Positions 8,977 to 16,450 of a stretch of 16,521 bases of DNA are shown one piece after another. Position 1 is the stretch's first letter. Every line of letters begins with the position of its first letter. The notes beneath the pieces were generated by a model. The model made no database searches. It was not told where the DNA came from and saw nothing but the letters and a program-made list of their open reading frames with translations. The DNA is taken from assembly GCA_964637235.1 (NCBI GenBank), contig CAZWVR010000052.1:1-16521 (forward strand), in the 5' to 3' direction. The DNA is from CAZWVR01 sp964637235 (GTDB taxonomy: Bacteria; Bacteroidota; Bacteroidia; Bacteroidales; S143-33). A program made the translations under genes and the position numbers.

Positions 8977-10137
8977 ATGAAGCGTTTCTCTGCCAATTAT
9001 ATTTTCCCCATTACTAATACTCCTATAAAAAATGGAATTGTAGAAACCGATGATAAAGGAACCATTCTAAGAATTTATCCAATGGGTTCAGAAATATCGG
9101 ATACAGAATTTTATAATGGCATTATTGTTCCTGGATTTATAAATACTCATTCCCATTTGGAGTTAGCTTATTTAAAAGATAAATTACATCCAAAAACTTT
9201 ACCTGATTTTATTGATCAAATAATTACCTATTATAGAACACAGCAAGAGGATGTTAGATGGAAAATAGAAAAATCCCGAGAAGCTGATCAGTTAATGTAT
9301 AAAAATGGAATTGTAGCAGTGGGAGATATCAGTAATCATGAATATACTGCTGAGATAAAAGCTCATTCCGGAATTTTATACCATACTTTTATTGAAATTT
9401 TAGACGATTTTAACTATAAAAAGGGAGATGAGCAATTGCAAAAATATTTTCAGCTTAAAAAGAAGTTTAAGCGTAGTTCTGTTGCTTGCCATGCGCCATA
9501 TTCGTGCTCATTATTCTATGTACGTAAATTAGTCTCATTGCTTGAAGCCAGTGATATTTTTTCTATTCATATGCAAGAAAGTGAGCATGAAAACGATTTT
9601 ATTGGATATGCCAAAGGTGCTTATATTGATTTATATCGTAAGTTTAACATTACTTTTGATGCTGCGTTGTTAAAGCCTACTGGGAGAACTTCTCTTTATA
9701 GTTATTTGCCTGTTATGCCTCGTGATAAAAATGTTTTATTTGTGCATAATGTTATTACTACTGAGCAAGAAGTTGAGGCTGTGGCAGAATACTCTGATCG
9801 TATTTATTTTTCTTTTTGTCCAAAATCTAATATGTATATTCAAAATAGGGTGCCAGATTTTACCCGATTTAAAAAAGTTTGGAATAGATGTACTATTGGT
9901 ACTGATAGTTTGGCTTCTAATACAACGTTGAATATTTTGGAAGAAATGAAGCTTATAAACATTCCTTTTGAGGAAAAATTGAAGTGGGCAACAATAAATG
10001 GCGCTAAGGCATTAAATATTGCTGATAAATATGGCTCTTTGGAAATAGGAAAACGTCCTGGCCTTAATCTTATTACACCTTTTGATTTTAATAGAATGGA
10101 TTTATTGCCAAATTCCAAAGTTTTTAGATTGATATAA
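8977..10137 (+). CDS. Amidohydrolase, Atz/Trz/adenosine-deaminase-like metal hydrolase
   Basis: A 386-residue cytoplasmic amidohydrolase-superfamily enzyme. A short N-terminal beta strand region leads into the barrel at VPGFINTHSHLELA, with the metal-binding HxH at H58 and H60. Further expected positions are H172 (ACHAPYSCS), H198 and E201 (IHMQE), H257 (FVHN) and D310 (GTDSLASN). CPKSN at 281-285 matches the CPxSN element of the aminohydrolase (deaminase) branch. All the usual metal and catalytic positions are present, and a C-terminal strand region (GKRPGLNLI) completes the fold. Likely reaction: hydrolytic deamination of an amino-heterocycle or nucleoside, such as S-adenosylhomocysteine, aminodeoxyfutalosine or guanine-like compounds. 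The substrate cannot be decided here, and no menaquinone genes are adjacent. The start ATG at 8977 follows an A-run and faces the divergent membrane-protein gene. A further TAnnTTTG match at 8907-8914 could serve it. Confidence 0.88.
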   Translation: MKRFSANYIFPITNTPIKNGIVETDDKGTILRIYPMGSEISDTEFYNGIIVPGFINTHSHLELAYLKDKLHPKTLPDFIDQIITYYRTQQEDVRWKIEKSREADQLMYKNGIVAVGDISNHEYTAEIKAHSGILYHTFIEILDDFNYKKGDEQLQKYFQLKKKFKRSSVACHAPYSCSLFYVRKLVSLLEASDIFSIHMQESEHENDFIGYAKGAYIDLYRKFNITFDAALLKPTGRTSLYSYLPVMPRDKNVLFVHNVITTEQEVEAVAEYSDRIYFSFCPKSNMYIQNRVPDFTRFKKVWNRCTIGTDSLASNTTLNILEEMKLINIPFEEKLKWATINGAKALNIADKYGSLEIGKRPGLNLITPFDFNRMDLLPNSKVFRLI

Positions 10138-10140
10138 TAC

Positions 10141-10181
10141 CTTGCTTAAAGAGCGTTTTTGAGGGTAAGACTAATTTTTTT
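10141..10181 (+). terminator. Possible intrinsic terminator after the amidohydrolase gene
   Basis: Starting 3 bp past the stop codon, cttaaa (10145-10150) pairs with tttgag (10158-10163) around a 7-base loop, with one G-U pair. An outer arm cttg/taag (10141-10144 with 10166-10169) extends it across a two-base bulge. Seven T residues follow at 10175-10181. The stem is weak and AT-rich, so this is tentative. Confidence 0.35.
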
Positions 10182-10190
10182 ATAATTTTG
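10158..10190 (+). promoter_or_regulatory. Candidate Bacteroidota promoter for the SpoIIE phosphatase gene
   Basis: TTTG at 10158-10161 and TAATTTTG at 10183-10190 match the -33 and -7 consensus elements (TTTG and TAnnTTTG) with a 21-nt spacer. Transcription would begin near 10197, giving a leader of about 60 nt before the GTG at 10256. The -33 element lies inside the 3' arm of the proposed terminator hairpin. Confidence 0.45.
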
Positions 10191-10255
10191 TTATGCTTTT
10201 TTATTATTTTTTTTGATTATTCATATTCTTTTTTTATATTGCCACAAAAACTAAT

Positions 10256-12583
10256 GTGAGAAGGTTAATTTTATTTATATTTTTTATAACCTTTGAGATT
10301 GCGGTATATTCTCAGCAGATTGGAAAATTTTATCTTTTAAAAGACACTTCTTTTTTATCCTCCATAAATCAAGCAGATAGAAAAATATTGGATTCTCTTT
10401 TAACAATTTATCATAACAAAACTCAGGATACGGAAAAAGTTCAAATTTTGCGCCAATTGATAGATATGCTTTCCGATGAACCTTTACAATATAAATACAA
10501 TGCAATTCTTTATAATATTGTTAAAAAAATAATTGTTCAATATCCTGATAATGAAAGAATTATAGATGTTTACGCTTTTTCACTATTTTATCAAGGAGAA
10601 TACTATCTGAATAGTAAACAGATGGTGGATTCTGCCAAATATTTTTATTCAAAAGCCTTAAAAGTTTTTTCTAAAATCAATGATTACAGTGGTATGGGAG
10701 ATTGTTATGCGCAATTAGGTTTTATAAAACTAATTTATGAATCTAAGCTCCTTGATGCGATAGATTATTATAAAAATGCTTTGCATTTATATAAACGCAA
10801 TAAAGATACTTCAAATATTGCCTTTGCTTTAAGTTCTCTTGCTTATTTATATGATGAGCTCGGGGATGTTGACTCAGCTATATCTGTAAATATGGAGGCT
10901 TTGAATATTGCTGAAAAATTAAAAGATTATAGACGTATGGCAGTGATTTTTAATAATTTAGGTACAATACTTTATCATCAGTATGATAATGATACCATTG
11001 GCATTTATTTAAATAAGGCGATTTCTTATTTTAAAAAAGCTATAAAATACTTTGAACTATCCAATTATCATTCACATATTGCTAATGCGTTGAATAATAT
11101 AGGAATAATATATGATAATTTGAAAAAAGGTGATTCAGCTATGTATTATTATCGTAAAGCTTATCAAAATGCTGTTGAGACTAAAAATCTTTATATACAA
11201 TCTCTGGCATTGAGAAATATTGGAAATTTTTATGCATCTAAGGGTAAAAAAGATTCCGCACGATTTTACTATAACAAAGGTCTGAACATAGCTCTAAAAA
11301 GTAAAAATATAAATGCTATTGTTTCGACATTGACTTCTATAGCTGACCTTAATATGGAGGAAAATAACTACGATAAAGCATTAAAATATCTAAATCAAGC
11401 TAACAAACTTTTAGTGAATTATAAAAAGCCTCTTTTGCAATTAAGAGTTTATGATAAAATGTCCCGTGTATATGCTTGGAAAGGAAATTATGCTAAGGCT
11501 TATAAATTGCTGCTGCGCTATCTAAATAAACACGATAGCTTGATTAACCAGCAAACTCAAAAGGCAATATTAAGTCAACAACTTAAATATGAATATCAAA
11601 AGAGAGAAGCTCTTAAAGAAGCTGAATATAAACATAAAATGCAAATATTAGAAGAAAAACGAAAACGTAGTTCTCTGATTACTAAGTTTGTGATAATCTT
11701 AACTTTGGTTGTAGTAGCTTTTTTAGCTCTGTTATATAATCGTTTTTTACTTTTGAAAAAGCAAAATAATATCATAAAGAAGCAAAGAGATGAAATTGCC
11801 AGAACACAGAGAGAATTAAAGGAACGTAATAAAGCTTTGATGGATTCTATAAATTATGCCAGACATATTCAGAGAGGAATAATGCCTATGCATACCTCTA
11901 AGGAAGGCTTACCTGAGTATTTTATATTGTTCATGCCCAGGGATGTAGTTAGTGGAGATTTCTTTTGGAATAGAAAAATTGGAAATTCATGGTATGTCGT
12001 TGTTGCAGATTGTACAGGGCATGGTGTACCCGGTGCTTTATTGAGTTTCTTAGGAATATCTTATTTAAATGAGATTTTTGCATCGAATACTGAACTACAA
12101 CCAGATTATGTATTGGAGAGTATGCGAGAAAGACTCTCTAAGGATTTTGCTACATCTGTCGAGACTCATAATTTTGACGGTATCGATATGATTTTATTGA
12201 AAATAGATCTGAATACTCTGAAGATAGAATGGTCAAGCGCAAATAGACCTCTTTGGATACTCTCTAAGCAAGGTGAGCTTATTGTTTTTAAAGCTTTTAG
12301 GCAAACCGTGGGTTTTAATTTTAAGCCTAAAAATTTTCAACTTTATTCATATCAAGCTGCTGCGGGGGATATTATTTATATGTTCAGCGATGGCTATATT
12401 GACCAAATTGGAGGATATGATAAAAGAATGAAATTTGGTAAAGAGAATTTTAAATCCTTGATTGTTAGTATGCGCGATGTTCCTATCAAAGAGCAAAAAG
12501 ATATTTTTTTACAAAAATTGAATGACTGGTCAACTGGTTATAAACAAATTGACGATATCTTAGTAGTAGGTATAAAACTTTGA
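10256..12583 (+). CDS. TPR-repeat membrane protein with C-terminal SpoIIE (PP2C-type) phosphatase
   Basis: A 775-residue signalling protein of a common Bacteroidota design. A signal peptide (about 1-19, EIAVYSQQ) is followed by roughly eight tetratricopeptide repeats (about 105-425), one transmembrane helix (about 475-496, FVIILTLVVVAFLALLY), a coiled coil (500-530), the linker SINYARHIQRGIMP, and the SpoIIE serine/threonine phosphatase domain (550-775). Metal-binding aspartates are in place: D568 (SGDFF), D585 (ADCTGHG), D644, D712 (FSDG) and D767 (DDI), so the enzyme should be active. By topology the TPR part is periplasmic and the phosphatase cytoplasmic. Its target, probably an anti-sigma-factor antagonist or another phosphoprotein, is not encoded nearby. 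The start is GTG: no in-frame ATG exists between it and the stop at 10214, and the signal peptide begins right there. It converges with mutL, leaving only 4 bp between stop codons. Confidence 0.92.
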   Translation: MRRLILFIFFITFEIAVYSQQIGKFYLLKDTSFLSSINQADRKILDSLLTIYHNKTQDTEKVQILRQLIDMLSDEPLQYKYNAILYNIVKKIIVQYPDNERIIDVYAFSLFYQGEYYLNSKQMVDSAKYFYSKALKVFSKINDYSGMGDCYAQLGFIKLIYESKLLDAIDYYKNALHLYKRNKDTSNIAFALSSLAYLYDELGDVDSAISVNMEALNIAEKLKDYRRMAVIFNNLGTILYHQYDNDTIGIYLNKAISYFKKAIKYFELSNYHSHIANALNNIGIIYDNLKKGDSAMYYYRKAYQNAVETKNLYIQSLALRNIGNFYASKGKKDSARFYYNKGLNIALKSKNINAIVSTLTSIADLNMEENNYDKALKYLNQANKLLVNYKKPLLQLRVYDKMSRVYAWKGNYAKAYKLLLRYLNKHDSLINQQTQKAILSQQLKYEYQKREALKEAEYKHKMQILEEKRKRSSLITKFVIILTLVVVAFLALLYNRFLLLKKQNNIIKKQRDEIARTQRELKERNKALMDSINYARHIQRGIMPMHTSKEGLPEYFILFMPRDVVSGDFFWNRKIGNSWYVVVADCTGHGVPGALLSFLGISYLNEIFASNTELQPDYVLESMRERLSKDFATSVETHNFDGIDMILLKIDLNTLKIEWSSANRPLWILSKQGELIVFKAFRQTVGFNFKPKNFQLYSYQAAAGDIIYMFSDGYIDQIGGYDKRMKFGKENFKSLIVSMRDVPIKEQKDIFLQKLNDWSTGYKQIDDILVVGIKL

Positions 12584-12587
12584 GCTT

Positions 12588-14318
12588 TTATTTCAGCATT
12601 TTAGCTAATTCTTTTTCAGATATTTCGTATATGATTTTTTTTCCATCAAAGCTATATTCTACCGAGGAAAGGGTAAATAATTCTGATATTATTTGAAAAA
12701 CTTCTTGCTTGGTGTAGTTTTTAGTATTGAAAGTGGAATTTTTCGCAATTATTTCTGCTATTTTTTCTTTTAAATAATCTTTTGCTGCTTGCTTACTATC
12801 TTGGGTGAATTCAATCATTTTTTTCAGCACTTCTTCTGTTTGTTCAATTGGTAGTATTTCCGGTTTACTTGTTATTATAATGCTTTTTTCTTTTTTTTCT
12901 ATTTTAAAGCCAAAAAATTCTAAATATTGTTGCAAAGTTTCTAATATTAGCATTTCTTGTGCAGTGAGTTTTATTTCCATTGGATAAATCAATGGTAAGG
13001 AAGGTAGCGGATTTTTAATGTTATTAATTATTTTTTCGTAATTGATTTGTTGAAGAGCTTTTTTTATATCTATTATTGCTATGGATCTACTTAAAAGCGT
13101 TATAGCATATTTATTTTTGAATATAAGAATTTTATCCGGTTGCCTCTGGACTTCTGGCTCTTGTTTAGATATTTCTATGAATAAATCGTCTTTTTCAGGG
13201 TATTCATTTTTTTGTGCTTCTATAAAAGGGTTATATTCAGTATTTATTTTGGGATATGGGATTTTCCCTGTTGATGTTTCTTGAATATTTGCAAATTCTA
13301 TATTGTCAAAGTCTATTGAGGGAGTAATTTTGAATTTTATTAGTGCATTTTTTACAGTAGAAGACAAAAGTTGAAAAATTTGCTCTGCATTTTGGAAGTT
13401 TATTTCTGTTTTTGTAGGGTGTATATTTACATCTATCATCTCTGGATTTATATCAAAAAAAATGAAATAGGAGGGTCTGGCTTGATCAGGAAGTAGATTG
13501 CCATATCCATTGATTACTGCTTTATGGAAGTAAGCATTTTTCATAAAGCGTTTATTGACGAAAAAATATTGATCTGCTTTTGTTTTTTTAGCAAATTCAG
13601 GTTTTGTAATGAAGCCACTTATTTTTAAGAAGTTAAGGTCTGCTTCAATGGGAATGAGTTGTTCATTATAAGATTTGTCAAAGAGTTTGATAATTCGTTC
13701 TTTTAGGGGTGTTTTTTTTAGTTTTATGAATATTTTTGAGTTGTGAGTTAATGAAAATTCTATGTCGTTGTGCGGTATAGCTACTCTATAAAATTCTGTA
13801 AGAATATGGCGGAATTCAGTATTATCGGATTTAAGAAAACGGCGGCGTGCAGGTACATTAAAAAATAGGTTTTTGACTATGAAATTTGCCCCAGTGGGGC
13901 ATTTGATAGGTTCTTGTAAAATAAGTTTATTCCCTTCAATTATTATTCTTGTCCCTATTTCTTGGTCTTTTGTTTTTGTAATGAGTTCTACTTTTGCTAC
14001 TGCGGCTATTGATGCCAGTGCTTCACCTCGAAAGCCTTTTGTAGTAATATGAAATAAATCTTGTGGTTTCTGTATCTTTGATGTTGCATGCCTTTCAAAA
14101 GCCATACGGGCATCTATGGGGTTCATTCCAATGCCATTGTCTATTACTTGTATTAAAGTTTTGCCCCCGTTTTTTACGTTTATTTCTATTTTGTCAGCTT
14201 GGGCATCTATGGAGTTTTCTATAAGTTCTTTAATTACTGAGGAAGGACGCTGTACAACTTCTCCCGCTGCTATTTGATTGGCTAAGGATTGGGGAAGAAT
14301 TTTTATTTTACTTTCCAT
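12588..14318 (-). CDS. mutL: DNA mismatch repair protein MutL
   Basis: A 576-residue MutL, the ATP-driven matchmaker that couples MutS mismatch recognition to strand removal. The N-terminal GHKL ATPase is intact: LPQSLANQIAAGEVVQRPSS (9-28), ELIENSIDA with catalytic E31 and Mg-binding N35, DNGIGM (60-65), TKGFRGEALASIAA (94-107), and LFFNVPARRRFLKS (151-164). The second domain ends with VNIHPTKTEI (297-306). The C-terminal dimerisation domain starts near 395 and is divergent. Where endonuclease-type MutL has DQHA(x2)E(x4)E, this one reads DIKKALQQINYE (417-428), keeping only the first Asp and last Glu, and no CPHGRP motif is seen. It is somewhat shorter than the usual 600-650 residues. Its ATG overlaps the stop of the upstream small membrane protein (TAATG), pointing to translational coupling. 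Confidence 0.95.
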   Translation of the reverse strand: MESKIKILPQSLANQIAAGEVVQRPSSVIKELIENSIDAQADKIEINVKNGGKTLIQVIDNGIGMNPIDARMAFERHATSKIQKPQDLFHITTKGFRGEALASIAAVAKVELITKTKDQEIGTRIIIEGNKLILQEPIKCPTGANFIVKNLFFNVPARRRFLKSDNTEFRHILTEFYRVAIPHNDIEFSLTHNSKIFIKLKKTPLKERIIKLFDKSYNEQLIPIEADLNFLKISGFITKPEFAKKTKADQYFFVNKRFMKNAYFHKAVINGYGNLLPDQARPSYFIFFDINPEMIDVNIHPTKTEINFQNAEQIFQLLSSTVKNALIKFKITPSIDFDNIEFANIQETSTGKIPYPKINTEYNPFIEAQKNEYPEKDDLFIEISKQEPEVQRQPDKILIFKNKYAITLLSRSIAIIDIKKALQQINYEKIINNIKNPLPSLPLIYPMEIKLTAQEMLILETLQQYLEFFGFKIEKKEKSIIITSKPEILPIEQTEEVLKKMIEFTQDSKQAAKDYLKEKIAEIIAKNSTFNTKNYTKQEVFQIISELFTLSSVEYSFDGKKIIYEISEKELAKMLK

Positions 14319-14602
14319 TATCGCATTTTTATCAAAAAATTTACAAATTTTTCTATCATACTGAAATGTTCTGCTATTAAAAACAATAGAATGAGTAAAC
14401 CTAATACTGTAATTAACATTACAGCGGATTTTTGTTTGCTTTGTTTATGATAATTGATGTATCTGCGAAATTTTATTTCTGGACGATAGTGTTCTCCATC
14501 TTTTTGTTTATATTCTTTTTCATATTTTTTTTTCGGTTTGTAATAGAGAGGTTTATAATCAAATACATAATGTTTTGGAAGTTTAAAGAAAAAGAAGCCC
14601 AT
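14318..14602 (-). CDS. Small single-helix membrane protein upstream of mutL
   Basis: A 94-residue protein with an N-terminus MGFFFFKLPKHYVFDYKPLYY, a strongly basic and aromatic cytoplasmic stretch (about 20-55), one transmembrane helix (about 60-80, AVMLITVLGLLILLFLIA) and a short tail. From memory, flavobacterial and other Bacteroidota genomes often carry a similar protein (F.Y.PRYY start, C-terminal helix) next to mutL, sometimes mislabelled as a riboflavin synthase subunit; that resemblance is not verified here. Its TAA overlaps the mutL ATG by one base, and a good promoter lies directly upstream, so it heads a two-gene operon. Function unknown. No enzyme motif is present. Confidence 0.78.
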   Translation of the reverse strand: MGFFFFKLPKHYVFDYKPLYYKPKKKYEKEYKQKDGEHYRPEIKFRRYINYHKQSKQKSAVMLITVLGLLILLFLIAEHFSMIEKFVNFLIKMR

Positions 14603-14619
14603 TTAATCAATTTTTTTTG

Positions 14620-14651
14620 CAAATATATTGTAAAAATTTTATTTTTTCAGA
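14620..14651 (-). promoter_or_regulatory. Promoter for the small membrane protein-mutL operon
   Basis: On the minus strand TATATTTG (14620-14627) is an exact match to the Bacteroidota -7 box TAnnTTTG. Twenty bases upstream lies TCTG (14648-14651), one mismatch from the -33 TTTG. The predicted transcript starts near 14613, about 10 nt before the ATG at 14602. Confidence 0.5.
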
Positions 14652-14722
14652 GTATTTGGTAAAACTCAAAGATTTTCTTAGCTTAATATTTTTTTCATTT
14701 TTCATAACAAAAAAATGTTCCA

Positions 14723-15832
14723 ATGGTACCTAAGAAAGAAAAAGAATTAAAAGGCGGTTATTTTATAAAAAATGTCACAATAATAAATGGACCTTATACA
14801 TTGGAGGAATTAAAACAAAAATCCTTAGCAGCAAATACCAGAATATGGTCGCCTAAGACCAAGCAATGGCATTATGCTCGGGATTTGCCTGAGTTAGGGC
14901 TATTTTCAGAAGAAAGAAATGAGGAAAAACAGCAGACATCTTTTGGGGATGATTTTACCAAAGATGCTTTTGAGGAGGATGTGAATATTTCAACTTCTGA
15001 GCTGGATGTTTCTGCTGATAAACATACAGGGACTTCTACGGATGAGGCAGCTTCGCCAGAGGCGGATTTGGTTCAGAGTGGGGCTCTTTCTGAACAGCAA
15101 GAGGATGTTGAAGACTTTATAACTTCTGAGCTGGATGTTTCTGCTGATGAATATAAAGGGACTTCTACGGAGGAGGCAGCTTCGCCAGAGGCGGATTTGG
15201 TTCAGAGTGGGGCTCTTTCTGAACAGCAAGAGGATGTTGAAGACTTTATGACTTCTGAGCTGGATGTTTCTGCTGATAAACATACAGGGACCTTAGAAGC
15301 TGAAATTTCAAAACAGAACGATATTGAGCAGACTGCCGCTGCGGATGATGAGCAACAAAATATTGATGAGCTTTATAATAAGATTTTACTTCCACTTGGT
15401 AATAAAAAACAGTCTATTACTTCTGAACCCACAGATGAAGCAACTACACAAACATATAAGACAGTAATTACTTCATCTAAAAGTAAAGGGAAACAAATCA
15501 AAGATGGAGTAGAAGTAGATTGGGGAGAAGAAACCAGTAGTTTACTTATCACTAAAAATGGAAGCACAACAGATAGTAAATCTACTACTTCCGATGATGT
15601 TAGTGCTTATAAGCCTAAAATAGATAGTCAATTAATTCCCTCAATCTTAGTTTTCATCTTTTGCAATCCGATAATGGGGTTTTTTGCATTAATTTTTGCG
15701 ATAATGAGTTCCAGTTCTTATTCTAAGATGGAATATATTAAAGCAAAGAAATACGCACAAGTTGCAAAAGTATTGTGGATCATAGGTATAGTTAGTTCAA
15801 TAGCTTTTATAATTTATATTGCCAGCGAATGA
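14723..15832 (+). CDS. GYF (DUF4339-like) and CD225-like membrane protein with internal tandem repeats
   Basis: A 369-residue protein. An N-terminal GYF_2/DUF4339-type domain (about 10-58; GYFIKN, INGPYTLEEL, RIWSPKTKQW, ARDLPEL) is normally a cytoplasmic peptide-binding module. An acidic, low-complexity linker (60-300) contains a 43-residue tandem repeat at 91-176 and a third partial copy at 177-190. The C-terminal part (about 303-368) has two hydrophobic helices around SSSSYSKMEYIKAKKYAQVAK, resembling the CD225/dispanin fold (FCNPIMGFFALIFA first helix, then a loop with an A.K.AK pattern). GYF plus CD225 architecture is familiar in Bacteroidota, but its role is unknown. The start ATG gives the complete GYF domain; an out-of-frame ATG at 14715 opens only 11 codons. 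The stop overlaps the start of the DUF2752 gene, so the two are coupled. Confidence 0.85.
   Translation: MVPKKEKELKGGYFIKNVTIINGPYTLEELKQKSLAANTRIWSPKTKQWHYARDLPELGLFSEERNEEKQQTSFGDDFTKDAFEEDVNISTSELDVSADKHTGTSTDEAASPEADLVQSGALSEQQEDVEDFITSELDVSADEYKGTSTEEAASPEADLVQSGALSEQQEDVEDFMTSELDVSADKHTGTLEAEISKQNDIEQTAAADDEQQNIDELYNKILLPLGNKKQSITSEPTDEATTQTYKTVITSSKSKGKQIKDGVEVDWGEETSSLLITKNGSTTDSKSTTSDDVSAYKPKIDSQLIPSILVFIFCNPIMGFFALIFAIMSSSSYSKMEYIKAKKYAQVAKVLWIIGIVSSIAFIIYIASE
14993..15291 (+). repeat. In-frame 129-bp tandem repeat, 2.3 copies
   Basis: Copy 1 is 14993-15121, copy 2 is 15122-15250, and a partial copy 3 (the first 41 bases) is 15251-15291. Each unit encodes 43 residues beginning TSELDVSAD and ending EQQEDVEDF. 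The block from gaggcagcttcgcc to gactttat is identical in copies 1 and 2. Differences cluster at ADKHTGT versus ADEYKGT and at one Asp/Glu codon. Copy 3 resembles copy 1, not copy 2, at the variable site. The unit length is a multiple of three, so gain or loss of copies keeps the frame. The block is visibly richer in G and C than the flanking DNA. Confidence 0.95.
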
Positions 15833-16227
15833 TGAAAACAAAATATTTATTGGCTCTTACTTTGTTTCTTGTGGGTATTTTTCTTTTGTTGTATTATAAA
15901 AATACTAATCCTTATGGACATCAGATGGGGGTTTGTTATTTTCGAGCTCTTACTGGATATAAATGTCCTGGGTGCGGTTCTCAGCGTTCTTTATACTATT
16001 TGCTTAATTTTCAGTTTATAAATGCTATAAAAGAGAATGCTTTTTTTGTATTTTTTATTTTTTTCTTTTCGTTATATTTGGCAGTAAAAATTAAAATAAT
16101 TCGTTTAAAATTTCTGGAAAATTTATTGCAAAATCCTTATGTACTCTATGGTCTTGTATTTTTAATGTTTTCTTTCTGGATTTTGCGCAATATGCCTTTT
16201 TTTACTACTTTAACCGGGTTGAAGTAA
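15829..16227 (+). CDS. DUF2752 family membrane protein
   Basis: A 132-residue inner-membrane protein with three hydrophobic helices (about 6-23, 70-87 and 107-124). The DUF2752 signature is clear: CYFRALTGYKCPGCGSQRS (about 37-55), followed by a helix with LLNFQFINAIKENAFF. The CPGCG cysteines are invariant in the family, and their role is unknown; metal or thiol chemistry has been suggested only by analogy. The start overlaps the stop of the GYF/CD225 gene in ATGATGA. Either ATG (15829 or 15832) is possible and the difference is one Met. Neighbouring GYF/CD225-like genes are a recurring context in Bacteroidota, from memory, hinting at a shared membrane role. Confidence 0.88.
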   Translation: MMKTKYLLALTLFLVGIFLLLYYKNTNPYGHQMGVCYFRALTGYKCPGCGSQRSLYYLLNFQFINAIKENAFFVFFIFFFSLYLAVKIKIIRLKFLENLLQNPYVLYGLVFLMFSFWILRNMPFFTTLTGLK

Positions 16228-16260
16228 AGATAAAACTAAAAAGCTCTCCAAAAAATCAGT

Positions 16261-16346
16261 GGCGTTATAGATTTATAAAGAATTTTTTGTAAAAAGAAAA
16301 AAAGAGACGACTTTTTAGACGCCCTTTCTGTTTTTTATTTTTTTAA
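16261..16346 (+). terminator. Weak terminator-like structure after the DUF2752 gene
   Basis: An outer stem ggcgt/acgcc (16261-16265 with 16319-16323) encloses an inner stem aaaaag/cttttt (16299-16304 with 16311-16316, loop agacga). A T-rich tract follows at 16326-16346. The large internal loop and the A-T inner stem make it uncertain. The gene-free interval 16228-16450 otherwise shows nothing recognisable. Confidence 0.28.
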
Positions 16347-16450
16347 GTTTTATTTTTAAAATGATGATTATTATAATTTGTTTAGTTAAAGTATGTTTTG
16401 TTTTTTTTAAATTTTTATAATTTCACATTATCAAACCCAATATCAGCACA

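Noticed and set aside
9840..10118. 92-codon minus-strand frame inside the amidohydrolase gene
   Set aside because: Antisense shadow; the plus-strand gene has all catalytic motifs.
14715..14750. Short out-of-frame ORF (MFQWYLRKKKN) overlapping the GYF gene start
   Set aside because: Eleven codons with no sign of selection; probably chance, though a minor effect on initiation is possible.
14990..15283. 97-codon minus-strand frame across the tandem repeat
   Set aside because: It exists because the 129-bp unit is a multiple of three and duplicates the same antisense frame; no independent support.
14993..15291. Direct repeats considered as a CRISPR array
   Set aside because: The units are contiguous, 129 bp long, coding and without spacers.
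16397..16425. TTTG-N17-TAATTTCA as promoter of the last gene
   Set aside because: The -7 box has two mismatches to TAnnTTTG and the spacer is short; not strong enough to list.
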